Source of the DNA: Actinomycetota bacterium
Lineage (GTDB): Bacteria; Actinomycetota; Thermoleophilia; Solirubrobacterales; 70-9
Assembly: GCA_018268415.1 (NCBI GenBank)
Contig: JAFDWO010000121.1
Span: forward strand, 33,618 to 97,617
Direction: 5' to 3'
Length of the DNA stretch: 64,000 bases
Shown: positions 16,756 to 26,428 of the stretch, piece after piece
Position numbering within the stretch: the first letter of the stretch is position 1
Layout: every line of letters starts with the position of its first letter
Translations under genes and position numbers: made by a program
The notes under the pieces: generated by a model
Told to the model about the DNA's origin: nothing
The model's input: only the letters and a program-made list of their open reading frames with translations
Database searches by the model: none

Positions 16756-16810
16756 ACCCTGACCGGGATTAGGGTATTTATCTGTGAAGTTTCCTGATTT
16801 GGCTCAGGAA
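16756..16810 (-). promoter_or_regulatory. Two hairpins between rhodanese and sulfite reductase genes
   Basis: TTCCTGA (16791-16797) pairs with TCAGGAA (16804-16810) over the rhodanese stop, and ACCCT (16756-16760) pairs with AGGGT (16771-16775); on the minus strand the latter is followed by TTTTGC. The AT-rich stretch between them (TATTTATCTGTGAAG) is the best candidate for an internal promoter or weak attenuator of the sulfur genes. Confidence 0.45.
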
Positions 16811-17193
16811 CTACGTTTGCGGGCCTGAATAATGGCCGCCGCCTCGCCCGACTCGGCCACGTAACCGCCCTCGGGCTCGAACGGCAGACCCTCGTCCTCC
16901 CAGCCCACGGCGCCCTCGGTCAGCTTCGCCGCGTCGTAGCCGGCCTCGGCCAGCGCGGTGGTCGCCATCGAGGAGCGGTTGCCGCCGCGGCAGTAAAGGA
17001 TCACCGGGCGGTCCTTATCGATCTCCTCCACCCGCGCCGGCAGCTCGGCCAGCGGGATGTGGACGGCACCGGGCAGGTGCCCCGTCTCCCACTCGTGGTC
17101 GACGCGGACATCGACCAGCTGGGCACCCTGGTCGAGCAGCTCCCGCGCCTCGGCGCGGGAGATCTCCTTGGGCGCGGCGTCGACCTCGCTCAT
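16804..17193 (-). CDS. Rhodanese-like sulfurtransferase
   Basis: 129 residues, single rhodanese domain. The active-site loop is CRGGNRS in VILYCRGGNRSSMAT, preceded by VDVRVDHEWETGHLPGAVHIPL, the CH2-like motif. It transfers sulfane sulfur to a thiol acceptor. ATG at 17193 overlaps the dodecin stop (TGATG). Immediately upstream of the sulfite reductase, so probably linked to sulfide/sulfite handling in the same operon. About 20 extra residues follow the fold. Confidence 0.9.
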   Translation of the reverse strand: MSEVDAAPKEISRAEARELLDQGAQLVDVRVDHEWETGHLPGAVHIPLAELPARVEEIDKDRPVILYCRGGNRSSMATTALAEAGYDAAKLTEGAVGWEDEGLPFEPEGGYVAESGEAAAIIQARKRSS

Positions 17194-17402
17194 CAACTGA
17201 CCTCCGATCCCTCGATCAGGAAGGCGACGCGGACGTGAGCCCGGTACTCGTCCAGGTTCTCGCCGCGGATCCCGGTCGAGACGATGTCGACGGCGCGGAT
17301 GTTGCGCAGCGAACCCTGCGCCTGTGCCAGCGCCTGTTTGGCGGCATCGTCGGTCGACGTCTTGGAGCTGCCGACGAGCTCGATGATTTTCACAACTGCC
17401 AT
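17193..17402 (-). CDS. Dodecin (flavin-binding dodecamer)
   Basis: 69 residues, starting MAVVKIIELVGSSKTSTDDAA and ending VRVAFLIEG, the complete beta-alpha-beta-beta dodecin fold that stores or scavenges flavin in a hollow 12-mer. GAGGAGG lies 5 nt before the ATG. It overlaps the preceding small gene by 13 nt and the rhodanese gene by one base, so the three form a tight leftward operon leading into sulfite reductase. Confidence 0.93.
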   Translation of the reverse strand: MAVVKIIELVGSSKTSTDDAAKQALAQAQGSLRNIRAVDIVSTGIRGENLDEYRAHVRVAFLIEGSEVS

Positions 17403-17602
17403 CTCGCTCCTCCTCGTGCTTGCGGGTCTTGGATGTCTTGCTGTGTGTTGGCGCCCACTCCCTCGAGCAGCGCGGCGCGCTGCCACGGCCCGATCGCGTC
17501 CCTGGGCTCCTCCGCCGGCGCGGCGGAGAACTCCTGCTCGAAGCGCGCGATCGCCGCGGCGATCGCCGCTGCCTCGTCTCCGGTCGCGGTCTTCTCGGCC
17601 AC
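17390..17602 (-). CDS. Small protein, possibly acyl-CoA carboxylase epsilon-like
   Basis: 70 residues from a GTG start. The pattern is a short helix rich in Ala (DEAAAIAAAIARFEQEF) then a Pro-containing linker and PWQRAALLEGV. This resembles the small epsilon subunits of actinobacterial acyl-CoA carboxylases or oxaloacetate decarboxylase gamma tails, but the similarity is to a pattern only and no carboxyltransferase is near. Overlaps dodecin by 13 nt. Coding status is likely from position and frame, function open. Confidence 0.5.
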   Translation of the reverse strand: MAEKTATGDEAAAIAAAIARFEQEFSAAPAEEPRDAIGPWQRAALLEGVGANTQQDIQDPQARGGARWQL

Positions 17603-17611
17603 GAGCCCACT

Positions 17612-17960
17612 TTATCCCGGTGCCTTGGAAGCGCGGCGCGCGAGGTGCCGCCGTACCGACTCGACGACCGCCGCCGGTTCGCGATCGAGGCGCGGCCCGG
17701 TGACCCGCGTGGTCTCGATCCCGGCGAGCAGCAGCTCGTCGTCGCGCACCCGGTCCTCCTCGAAGGAGAGGCGGGAGCCATGCGTCTCGTAGACGTCCAG
17801 TTCCACCCCGAAGCGCTCCCCCTCCCACCAGGCGTCGATCTCGTACCCGGCGACGGAGACGTTCATCGAGGGCTCGGGCAGCCCCGCCTCCCTCGTCAGC
17901 TCGAGGAAGCGGGGCTCCAGGCCCGAGCGGGTGAAGACGTGGTCGGGTCGAAGGACAGGG
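17612..17960 (-). pseudogene. C-terminal remnant of a DUF559/VSR-like endonuclease-domain protein
   Basis: The frame encodes LEPRFLELTREAGLPEP..VAGYEIDAWW..RFGVELDVYETHG..FEEDRVRDDELLLAGIETTRVTGPRLDREPAAV, the restriction-endonuclease-like C-terminal domain found at the end of AbiEi-type antitoxin/DUF559 proteins (usually about 300 residues). The N-terminal two thirds is missing: upstream the frame runs into the 3' end of the RTX gene, and there is no ATG, GTG or TTG before the domain. I therefore call it a truncated gene, though expression by read-through cannot be excluded. Confidence 0.65.
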
Positions 17961-17993
17961 ACCCCCTCTTCCCTCCCCCTCTCGGAGCGGGAC

Positions 17994-19763
17994 TTAGCCG
18001 TTAAGTCCGGGGACGGGGGTGCCGTGCCGGGTGATCGCGCAGTTGAAGGGGCCGGGATCGATCGCGTCCAGGAGGGCGCGGCCTTCGGGGCGGCCCGTGG
18101 CCGGGATCGGGGGGACGGCCTTGTGGGCCTTCGTCTTCGGCCTGCCGGGGACGCGGGGGTGGCCGCGGCCACACTGGATGGACTCGTCGGCGGCGCCGTC
18201 GCGGGCGTCGATCACGTCGTCGCCGCCGTTGCCGATGAAGATGTCCTTGCCGGGCTGGCCGAGCATCGCGTTGGGGCGGTGGTTGCCGATCAGGACATCG
18301 TTGCCGAAGGAGCCCTCCATGTCCTCGTCGGTCGGCGAGAGGCGGACTCGGTCACAGCCCGGGATCGCGTCGATCCAGGCGGCGTGCCGGGGGAAGGAGA
18401 CGATCAGCAGACCTGGGTGCGCCTGGGTCTCGGCGAAGGAGGCGTCGTCACGGCCGCCGCCGCCGACCAGGGCGCCGCCCGCGCAGCCGCCTCCCGCCGC
18501 CAGCAGATCACCGTCGGGACCGCCATAGAGAAAGGTCGGGCCGGGGATGCCGCCCACCAGGCCGTCCGCGCCGGGGCCACCGTAGAGCTTGTCGGCGCCG
18601 GGACCCGCCTGGAGGAGGTCGTCCTCGGGGCCGCCGCGGATCGTGTCGTCGCCCTGACCCCCGTTGACCCGGATGCTGCCGACCGCAACGAGCGAGCCGT
18701 TGACCCTGAAGCTGTCGTCGCCCGGGCCGAGGTCGGCGGTCAGCCGGCGGGCCGGGCCGTGGAACGGGCAGCGGACTTCTCGCGGCGCGTTCGGCGCGCC
18801 CGCGCGGTGTTCGCAGCCCGGGCCGGCGGCGAGGTCCCTCGCCGCGTCGACGGCGAGCGTGTTGGTCGCCCTTTCGTAGGCGACGCTGATGTCGTCGCGC
18901 CCACGGCCGCCGACGATCTGCACCCCGCCGCCTCCGTTCGAGGCGTCGTCGACCTGCACGTAGGCGCTCCCGGGCAGGCGCTTTTCGGGGCCGCAGGAGA
19001 TGGTCCGCCCCGGCGCGCCGCGACAGCCATCGGTCCCCGTCCCGCCGTCGAGCGTGTCGTGCCCGCCGCCTCCGATCAGCGTGTCGTTCCCCGGCCCGCC
19101 TTTGATTTCGTTCGGCCCCGGATCGCCGATCAGCGTGTCGCGGAACGCGCTGCCTTCGAGGGCCTCGAATTCGAAGAGCTCGTCGTGGCCGTCGCCGCGG
19201 GCGTCATGCCCGCGCAGCGAGGCCCAAACGCCCGCCGTGCCATTACCGCCGGAGACGGCGGTCGCGAACGAGGCGATGTCGTGCCTTCCCGGCCCGCCCG
19301 ACATCCGGTCGTAGCCGTAATCGCCGTGGACGAGGTCGTAATCGCCCGGGCCGCCGTTGACGGTGTCGATGCCGAGCCCGCCGGCGACGTCGTCGTGGGC
19401 ACCCGGCCCGCCGACCACCTTGTCGTCGCCGAGATCGCCGAAGACACGATCGGCGCCCTGCCCGGCGAAGACTTCGTCGTTCCCGCGCCCGCCGTGGATC
19501 ACGTCGTCACCGCCGCCACCACAGATCAGGTCGTTGCCCAGCTCGCCATAGATCGTGTCGTCCCCCGGCCCACCCCAGATCACGTCACGACCGGGCGTGC
19601 CCCGCAGGACGTCGTCCCCAACGGTGCCGACGACGGTCGCGCGGCGCCCGTGGCAACGCTCTTCCCCTTCTCCGGGCGCCGCTCCCGTCGCGACCGCGGT
19701 CATGGACACCGCAGCGACGGCAAGCAGGAGCGCGCCCGTCAGTTTGCCCCGACCTCGACCCAC
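17994..19763 (-). CDS. Secreted RTX-type calcium-binding repeat protein
   Basis: 589 residues from a GTG start. A signal peptide (GKLTGALLLAVAAVSMTAVATGA) is followed by many GGxGxDxxx nonapeptides (for example GGPGDDTIYGELGNDLICGGGGDDVIHGG from about 64 on), interrupted by less regular stretches with paired cysteines (CRGAPGRTISCG, CEHRAGAPNAPREVRC). RTX repeats fold as Ca2+-loaded parallel beta-rolls outside the cell. There is no catalytic domain; a structural, adhesive or surface role is possible. The far C-terminal part is repeat-poor. Its 3' end abuts the nuclease remnant. Confidence 0.85.
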   Translation of the reverse strand: MGRGRGKLTGALLLAVAAVSMTAVATGAAPGEGEERCHGRRATVVGTVGDDVLRGTPGRDVIWGGPGDDTIYGELGNDLICGGGGDDVIHGGRGNDEVFAGQGADRVFGDLGDDKVVGGPGAHDDVAGGLGIDTVNGGPGDYDLVHGDYGYDRMSGGPGRHDIASFATAVSGGNGTAGVWASLRGHDARGDGHDELFEFEALEGSAFRDTLIGDPGPNEIKGGPGNDTLIGGGGHDTLDGGTGTDGCRGAPGRTISCGPEKRLPGSAYVQVDDASNGGGGVQIVGGRGRDDISVAYERATNTLAVDAARDLAAGPGCEHRAGAPNAPREVRCPFHGPARRLTADLGPGDDSFRVNGSLVAVGSIRVNGGQGDDTIRGGPEDDLLQAGPGADKLYGGPGADGLVGGIPGPTFLYGGPDGDLLAAGGGCAGGALVGGGGRDDASFAETQAHPGLLIVSFPRHAAWIDAIPGCDRVRLSPTDEDMEGSFGNDVLIGNHRPNAMLGQPGKDIFIGNGGDDVIDARDGAADESIQCGRGHPRVPGRPKTKAHKAVPPIPATGRPEGRALLDAIDPGPFNCAITRHGTPVPGLNG

Positions 19764-19805
19764 GACCCCGCCAGCATATGAGCGGGGCGACGGACCGCCA
19801 ACCGC

Positions 19806-20927
<1,122 letters not shown>

Positions 20928-20934
20928 CTGGTGC

Positions 20935-22491
20935 CTAGCTCACCAACTCCCTCGCCCGCAGTGCCAACCAGAACTCGATCCGGTCGTGGGCGCGCGAGAG
21001 GTCGCGCCCGGTCAGCTCTTCCACCTTGCGCATCCGATAGCGCAGGGTGTGGCGGTGGCAGTAGACCTGGCGCGCGGCGCGCTCCCACTGCCCGTTCTGC
21101 TCGATGAATGCCTCCAGCGAGCGCAGCAGCTCACCGCCGTACTCCTCGTCGCCTTCCTCGATCGGCCCGAGCACCGAATCACAGTAGAGCCCGAGGGCGT
21201 CGTCGTCCTGGATCGAGAGCAGGAGGGTGAAGGCGCCGAGGTCCCGCCAGGACGCGACGTCGGGCGCCGAGCCGTTGGCGAAGGCGGTCGCCTCGAGCGC
21301 GCAGCGAGCCTCGTGGAAGGAGTGGCGCAGGGCCTCCGGGGCGGCGCCGCGGCTGGCGGCGGCGCGCACCGGCCCGCGCTCCGCGATCAACGCCTTGCGC
21401 GCGGCCGCGGCGATCGTGACCGGATCGTGCTCGGCGGCGTCGACCACCGCGCAGAGGAGCTCCCGGCCACCGGTCTCGTGCGGGGCGACGAGCGCCGGGC
21501 AACCGGACGTGGCGAGCGCGGCTTCCAGCGGCGCCACCGCGGTTGCCGGGTGCTCGAGGTCGAAGACGAGCACCGCGGCCTCGCCGCCGATGCCGAAGGG
21601 CTCGAGGCGGCGGCGCAGCTCGACCGGGTCCATCAGCCCGCCGAGCGCCCCGGCGAGGACGTCGCCCGCCAGCCGCCGCTCGGTCTCCCGCGCGATCCGC
21701 CGGCGCATCAGCTCGAGCGCGACGATCGCCACCGCCTGCTGCAGGATCAGCCGCTCGAAATCGCCGAGCCCACCGGAGTCGCGGACGATCACCACCCAGG
21801 CCTGCGGCGGGCCGCCGCCGGGGGAGACGACCGGGTGCGCCAGCGCCCGCCCGGCGAGCGAGGGGTGCGAGGGCACGAACGGGTGGCCATCGCCGGCGTG
21901 GCCGACGACCTCGCGACGAATGCCGCCGACCGCCTCGGCGGAGAGCTGGCGACGGAAGCCGCGCCCGGCGAGCCGTTCGCCGCGGCCGTCGAGGATCGCC
22001 ACCGTCCCGCCCACCGCCGAGGCGACGGTGGCGGCGATTTCCTCCAGCCCGCGCTCCTCCAGCACCAGCCGCTCGAGCCGCCGCTGGATCGCGAGCCCCC
22101 GCTGCAGCACCTCGTACTGCTCGTTCACCAGCCGGGTGAACGCCTTCTCGGTGATCGCGATGAACGGGGTCGAGTACGGGACCTCGAAAAGCGGGAAGCC
22201 CCGCTTCCGGGCCTCCGCGACCAACGCTTTCGGCAGCCGTTTGTGGCTGAACCCGGTGCCGAAGCCGAGCCCCGCCAGGTTGCGCTCGGCGAGGTCGGCG
22301 ACGAAGGCGCGTTGCTTGCGCTCGGTGTCGAGCGGGATGCCGGTGGTCAACATCAGCTCCCCGCCCGACAGCCAGGGCGTCGGGTCCTGCAACTCCGATA
22401 TGTGTACCCAGCGGACCGGCGCGTCGGCGCTTTCGGCGCCGGCCGCCAGCTCCAGATCGAGCTCGTCTAGGAGGCTCTGGACCGTGAGCAA
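20935..22491 (-). CDS. PucR-family transcriptional regulator
   Basis: 518 residues from a TTG start at 22491 (GGGAG overlaps the preceding stop). N-terminal PucR sensor domain (VQSLLDELDLEL..HISELQDPTPWLSGGELMLTTG), a GGDEF-like central part and a C-terminal PucR helix-turn-helix (VYCHRHTLRYRMRKVEELTGRDL). Family members respond to amines, purines or amino acids. Placed 9 nt behind the aminotransferase and 7 nt before ald, it is the likely regulator of this polyamine/amine cluster, with the palindrome at 23981-23997 as a candidate site. Confidence 0.92.
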   Translation of the reverse strand: MLTVQSLLDELDLELAAGAESADAPVRWVHISELQDPTPWLSGGELMLTTGIPLDTERKQRAFVADLAERNLAGLGFGTGFSHKRLPKALVAEARKRGFPLFEVPYSTPFIAITEKAFTRLVNEQYEVLQRGLAIQRRLERLVLEERGLEEIAATVASAVGGTVAILDGRGERLAGRGFRRQLSAEAVGGIRREVVGHAGDGHPFVPSHPSLAGRALAHPVVSPGGGPPQAWVVIVRDSGGLGDFERLILQQAVAIVALELMRRRIARETERRLAGDVLAGALGGLMDPVELRRRLEPFGIGGEAAVLVFDLEHPATAVAPLEAALATSGCPALVAPHETGGRELLCAVVDAAEHDPVTIAAAARKALIAERGPVRAAASRGAAPEALRHSFHEARCALEATAFANGSAPDVASWRDLGAFTLLLSIQDDDALGLYCDSVLGPIEEGDEEYGGELLRSLEAFIEQNGQWERAARQVYCHRHTLRYRMRKVEELTGRDLSRAHDRIEFWLALRARELVS

Positions 22492-22500
22492 TCCGGCTCC

Positions 22501-23883
22501 CTACCCGTGTGCGACCACCTGGTCCCACGCCTCGGTGAGAACGCCGGACAAGACGTCGTGGATTTCCTGGAATTGCTCGGTGTCGGAGATCAGTGGCGGA
22601 GCCAGCTGGATCACCGGGTCGCCGCGATCGTCGGCACGGCAGATCAACCCGCGCCGGTAGAGCTCACCGGAGAGGAAGCCACGCAGGAGCCGCTCCGACT
22701 CCTCGTCGTTGAAGCTTTCCTTGGTCTCCTTGTTTTTGACCAACTCGATCGCCTGGAAGTAACCGGCGCCACGCACGTCGCCGACGATCGGCAGCTCGCG
22801 CAGGCTCTCCAGCGTGCCGCGGAACTCGCCCTCCTTGGCGCGCACGTGGCCACAGAGGTCCTCACGCTCGAAGGCGTCGAGATTCGCCATCGCGATCGCC
22901 GCCGCCACCGGGTGGCCGGCGAAGGTGAAGCCGTGGGCGAACGAGGCATCGCCCTCGCTGAACGGCTCGAAGACGCGGTCGGAGGCGATCACCGCCCCCA
23001 TCGGCGCGTAGGCCGAGGTGATCCCCTTCGCGGTGGTGATCAGGTCGGGCTGGTAGCCGAACCGTTCGCAGCCGAAGTAATGGCCGAGCCGGCCCCACGA
23101 GCAGATCACCTCGTCGGAGATCATCAGCACGTCGTACTGATCGCAGATCTCCCGCACGCGCTGGAAGTAACCGTCCGGCGGGACGAAGCAGCCCCCCGCG
23201 TTCTGGACCGGCTCGAGGATCACCGCGGCGACCGTCTCCGGCCCCTCGAAGACGATCCGCTCCTCGATCGCCTCGGCGGCCCACATCGGATCGCGGTCCT
23301 CGGGCCAGCGGTAGAGGTTGGTGTTCGGCACGTGACAGGCACCGGAGACCAGCGGTTCGAACTGGTTGCGGAGGTTGGTGATGCCGGTCGCCGACAGGGC
23401 GCCGAGCGAGGTGCCGTGGTAGGCGACCTCACGGGCGATGAATTTGTGCTTCTGGCCTTTGCCGTGGGCGCGGTGGAAGTTGCGCGCGAGCTTCAGCGCC
23501 GACTCGACCGCCTCGGAGCCGCCGTCGGTGAAGAAGACGCGGTTGAGGTCTCCGGGGGCGAGGCCGGCGATCCGCGCCGCCAGTTCGATCGCCCGCGGGT
23601 GCGCGTAGCTCCAGAGCGTGTAGAAGTCGAGCTCTTCGACCTGGCGGGCCGCCGCCTCGCCGTACTCGGCGCGGCCGTGGCCGGCGTTGACGCAGAAGAG
23701 CGCCGACAGGCCGTCCAGATAACGGTTGCCGTGCTCGTCGTAGACGTAACAACCCTCCGCCCTGGTGATCAGCGGGATCTCATGCTCGGGGCCGTAGGCC
23801 CCCATCCGCGAGAAGTGCATCCAGAGATGCTCGCGGGCCATCTTCTGCAGTTTTGAGTCCACTACCTGCGGTGCGGTCGCCAT
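22501..23883 (-). CDS. Class III aminotransferase (putrescine/beta-alanine--pyruvate type)
   Basis: 460 residues. Start ATG 23883 (MATAPQ) is chosen because AAGGAGA lies 6 nt upstream; a longer frame exists but lacks support. PLP lysine in LITTAKGITSAYAPMGAV, D in ISDEVICSWGRLG, and the GSEAVESALKLARNFH cofactor loop are present. The closest families are omega-amino acid:pyruvate and putrescine:pyruvate aminotransferases (SpuC). Context with a polyamine ABC transporter, PucR and alanine dehydrogenase supports amine:pyruvate transamination. Confidence 0.92.
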   Translation of the reverse strand: MATAPQVVDSKLQKMAREHLWMHFSRMGAYGPEHEIPLITRAEGCYVYDEHGNRYLDGLSALFCVNAGHGRAEYGEAAARQVEELDFYTLWSYAHPRAIELAARIAGLAPGDLNRVFFTDGGSEAVESALKLARNFHRAHGKGQKHKFIAREVAYHGTSLGALSATGITNLRNQFEPLVSGACHVPNTNLYRWPEDRDPMWAAEAIEERIVFEGPETVAAVILEPVQNAGGCFVPPDGYFQRVREICDQYDVLMISDEVICSWGRLGHYFGCERFGYQPDLITTAKGITSAYAPMGAVIASDRVFEPFSEGDASFAHGFTFAGHPVAAAIAMANLDAFEREDLCGHVRAKEGEFRGTLESLRELPIVGDVRGAGYFQAIELVKNKETKESFNDEESERLLRGFLSGELYRRGLICRADDRGDPVIQLAPPLISDTEQFQEIHDVLSGVLTEAWDQVVAHG

Positions 23884-23980
23884 GCCGCTCTCCTTCCAAA
23901 CGCTTGCGACGTTCTGGACAACGCTAGAGGCCCATAGGCACGTACGCAAGGGGCTTGCCGGTGAAGCGGGGTCTCTAGGA

Positions 23981-23997
23981 TTGTACAGCTGGTACAA
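23981..23997. promoter_or_regulatory. Palindromic operator candidate in the aminotransferase/pot divergent promoter
   Basis: TTGTACAGCTGGTACAA: six-base arms TTGTAC/GTACAA around AGCTG, 98 nt upstream of the aminotransferase start and 89 nt before potA. It is the best dyad in a 203-nt divergent region and may be the PucR site; inference. Confidence 0.55.
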
Positions 23998-24005
23998 GTC
24001 ACCGC

Positions 24006-24020
24006 TGTCCTTTTAGGACA
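24006..24020. promoter_or_regulatory. Second dyad in the same region
   Basis: TGTCCTTTTAGGACA, six-base arms around TTT, 8 nt after the first dyad and on the potA side. Could be a second operator. Confidence 0.45.
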
Positions 24021-24086
24021 TTCGCCACTTGCGACCCGCGCCGGGGGGGCATACCTTCGGTTCACGCAGAGGGAGACGGAGGAGAG

Positions 24087-25271
24087 ATGAGCGGACCCGA
24101 TCAGACGACGATCACGGAACCGGAGATGGCTGCAGCGGAGGCGCCGAGCGTCGCCCTGCGGGGCGTCACCAAACGGTTCGACGACTTCACGGCCGTGGAC
24201 AACCTTTCGCTGGAGCTGGGACGCGGCGAATTCTTTACGCTGCTCGGGCCGAGCGGCTGCGGCAAGACGACCACGCTGCGGATGATCGCGGGCTTCGAGC
24301 GGCCGACCAGCGGCGAGATCGCGATCGAGGGCGACGACGTCGCCGCGCTCCCGCCCCACAAGCGGCCTACCAACACGGTCTTCCAGAGCTATGCGCTCTT
24401 CCCCCACCTGAGCGTCGAGAAGAACGTCGGCTTCGGGCTGAAGCGCAAAGGGGTCAACAAGGACGAGATCGCCGAGCGCGTTGCCGCGGAGCTGCAGCGG
24501 GTCGGCCTGGCGCGCGAGGCGAACCGGCGCCCGTCGCAGCTGTCCGGCGGTATGCAGCAGCGGGTGGCGCTGGCGCGGGCGCTGGTCAACCTGCCGAAGG
24601 TGCTGCTGCTGGACGAGCCGCTCGGGGCACTCGACCTGAAGCTGCGCAAGGGCCTCCAGGTGGAGCTGAAACGGATCCAGCGCGAGGTCGGGATCACCTT
24701 CGTCTACGTCACCCACGACCAGGAGGAGGCGCTGACGATGAGCGACCGAATCGCGGTGATGAACCGCGGTCACGTCGAGCAGGTGAGCGTCCCGGAGGAG
24801 GTCTACGACCGTCCCACCACCACCTTCGTCGCCGGCTTCATCGGCGTCTCGAACCTGATGCCGGCGACGGTGTCGGGGCCGGGACGGGTGAAGCTCGAAA
24901 GCGGCCCTGAAATCACCGCCGACACCACCGGGCTCGGCCCCGGCGAAGGCTGTGCGGCGGTGGTGCGGCCGGAGAAGCTGACGGTGACCATGCCCGGTGA
25001 CAGCGGCACGCTGGACGGGCGGCCGCGGGTCGAAGGCGTGGTCGAGAGCTCGCTGTACCTGGGGACGGCGACGCAGATCGTCGTCAACCTCGGCGGCGAC
25101 GTGAGGATGACGGTGCTGGTGCCGAACGCCGACGAGGCCGAACGGCAGCGCCTGCCCGGCGGCGGCGCCCGGGTGACCCTGAGCTGGGCCCCCGAGCACA
25201 TGCACGTGGTGACCGAGTCTCCCCACGGCGAGGCGCCGGCGCCGGCGACCAACGGAGGGAGCCAAGGATGA
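24087..25271 (+). CDS. potA: Polyamine ABC transporter ATP-binding protein
   Basis: 394 residues. Walker A GPSGCGKTTT, signature LSGGMQQRVALARAL, Walker B LLLDEPLGALD and the H-loop VTHDQEEAL, followed by a C-terminal TOBE-type domain, as in PotA/PotG. GGAGGAGAG precedes the ATG. First gene of potA-D-B-C, which overlap or nearly touch. Substrate by context: putrescine/spermidine or a related amine. Confidence 0.95.
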   Translation: MSGPDQTTITEPEMAAAEAPSVALRGVTKRFDDFTAVDNLSLELGRGEFFTLLGPSGCGKTTTLRMIAGFERPTSGEIAIEGDDVAALPPHKRPTNTVFQSYALFPHLSVEKNVGFGLKRKGVNKDEIAERVAAELQRVGLAREANRRPSQLSGGMQQRVALARALVNLPKVLLLDEPLGALDLKLRKGLQVELKRIQREVGITFVYVTHDQEEALTMSDRIAVMNRGHVEQVSVPEEVYDRPTTTFVAGFIGVSNLMPATVSGPGRVKLESGPEITADTTGLGPGEGCAAVVRPEKLTVTMPGDSGTLDGRPRVEGVVESSLYLGTATQIVVNLGGDVRMTVLVPNADEAERQRLPGGGARVTLSWAPEHMHVVTESPHGEAPAPATNGGSQG

Positions 25272-26416
25272 GTGGGAGTCGACCCCGGAGGGCGGTGCGG
25301 AAGGTCGCCCTCGCGACGGCCGCGCTGGCGGCGGCGGTCGGCATCGCGGCATGCGGCAGCGGCATCGAAGGCCCGGTGGAAGCGACCGGCGCGAAAGTCG
25401 AACTGGAAAACAAGGCGAGCGGCACCCTCGTGATCTCCAACTGGCCGCTCTACATCGACAAAAAGACGGTGCCGAACTTCGAAAAGGCGACCGGCATAAA
25501 CGTCGAATACCACGAAGACATCAACTCCAACGAAGAATTCTTCAACAAGATGCAGCCGCTGTTGTCGGCAGGTGAATCGGGCGGCCGCAGCATCTTCGTC
25601 CTGGCCGACTACATGGTCGCGAAGATGATCAAGCTCGGGTACCTGCAGGAACTCGACAAGAGCGCGATGCCGGAAGTCGAAGCGAACATGTCGGAAAGCC
25701 TGCGCCACCCGCCTTTCGATCCCGAACGCAACTACTCGGTGCCTTGGCAGAGCGGCATGACCGGGCTGATCGTCAACAAGGAACTGGCGCCGGAAGTGAA
25801 GTCGATCTGTGATCTGTTCAACCCCAAGTACAAGGGCAAGGTCGACTTCCTGAACGAAGTCCGGGAAACCGTGCCGCTGGTGATGAAGTGCGAAGGGGTC
25901 GACACCGAAAAGGCCACCGAAGCCGACTGGCTGAAAGCGATCGAAAAAATCAAGACCGCCGCCACCGACGGTCAGATCAGCCGCTTCACCGGCAACGATT
26001 ACGCGGCCGACCTGACCAACGGCAACGCGGTGGCGGTGATGGGCTGGTCAGGTGACGCGGTCCAGCTACAGGCCGACAACCCGAACCTCGAATGGCGGAT
26101 GCCCACCGAAGGCTGCATGCTCTGGTCCGAAGACATGATCATCCCGGTCGGGGCGCCGAACCCGACCGCGGCCGAGGCCTTCATGAACTACGTCTACAAG
26201 CCCGAGGTCCAGGCCAACATCACCGAATACGTGAACTACGTGACGCCGGTCGAAGGCGTCCAGGAAGTCCTGGTGAAGCGGGAACCCGAACTCGCCAAGA
26301 ACCACCTGATCTTCCCGAGCGCATCGTTCACCAAGAACTGCTCCCCCACCCCGACCCTCGAAGGCAAGGAGGAAAAAAACGTGATCCGGGCCTTCGACGA
26401 AGTGCTGAACGGTTAG
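25268..26416 (+). CDS. potD: Polyamine-binding lipoprotein
   Basis: 382 residues, extracellular solute-binding protein of the PotD/PotF family. Twin basic residues, hydrophobic helix and lipobox VGIAAC with C29 as the lipidated cysteine. Mature protein begins with LVISNWPLYIDKKTVPNFEKATGINVEYHEDINSNEEFF, the family hallmark. Glu is encoded by about 35 GAA and 3 GAG (hand count), while potA upstream has about 7 GAA and 25 GAG. Start overlaps the potA stop by four bases. Confidence 0.94.
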   Translation: MSGSRPRRAVRKVALATAALAAAVGIAACGSGIEGPVEATGAKVELENKASGTLVISNWPLYIDKKTVPNFEKATGINVEYHEDINSNEEFFNKMQPLLSAGESGGRSIFVLADYMVAKMIKLGYLQELDKSAMPEVEANMSESLRHPPFDPERNYSVPWQSGMTGLIVNKELAPEVKSICDLFNPKYKGKVDFLNEVRETVPLVMKCEGVDTEKATEADWLKAIEKIKTAATDGQISRFTGNDYAADLTNGNAVAVMGWSGDAVQLQADNPNLEWRMPTEGCMLWSEDMIIPVGAPNPTAAEAFMNYVYKPEVQANITEYVNYVTPVEGVQEVLVKREPELAKNHLIFPSASFTKNCSPTPTLEGKEEKNVIRAFDEVLNG

Positions 26417-26428
26417 GGCGGAACGGTC

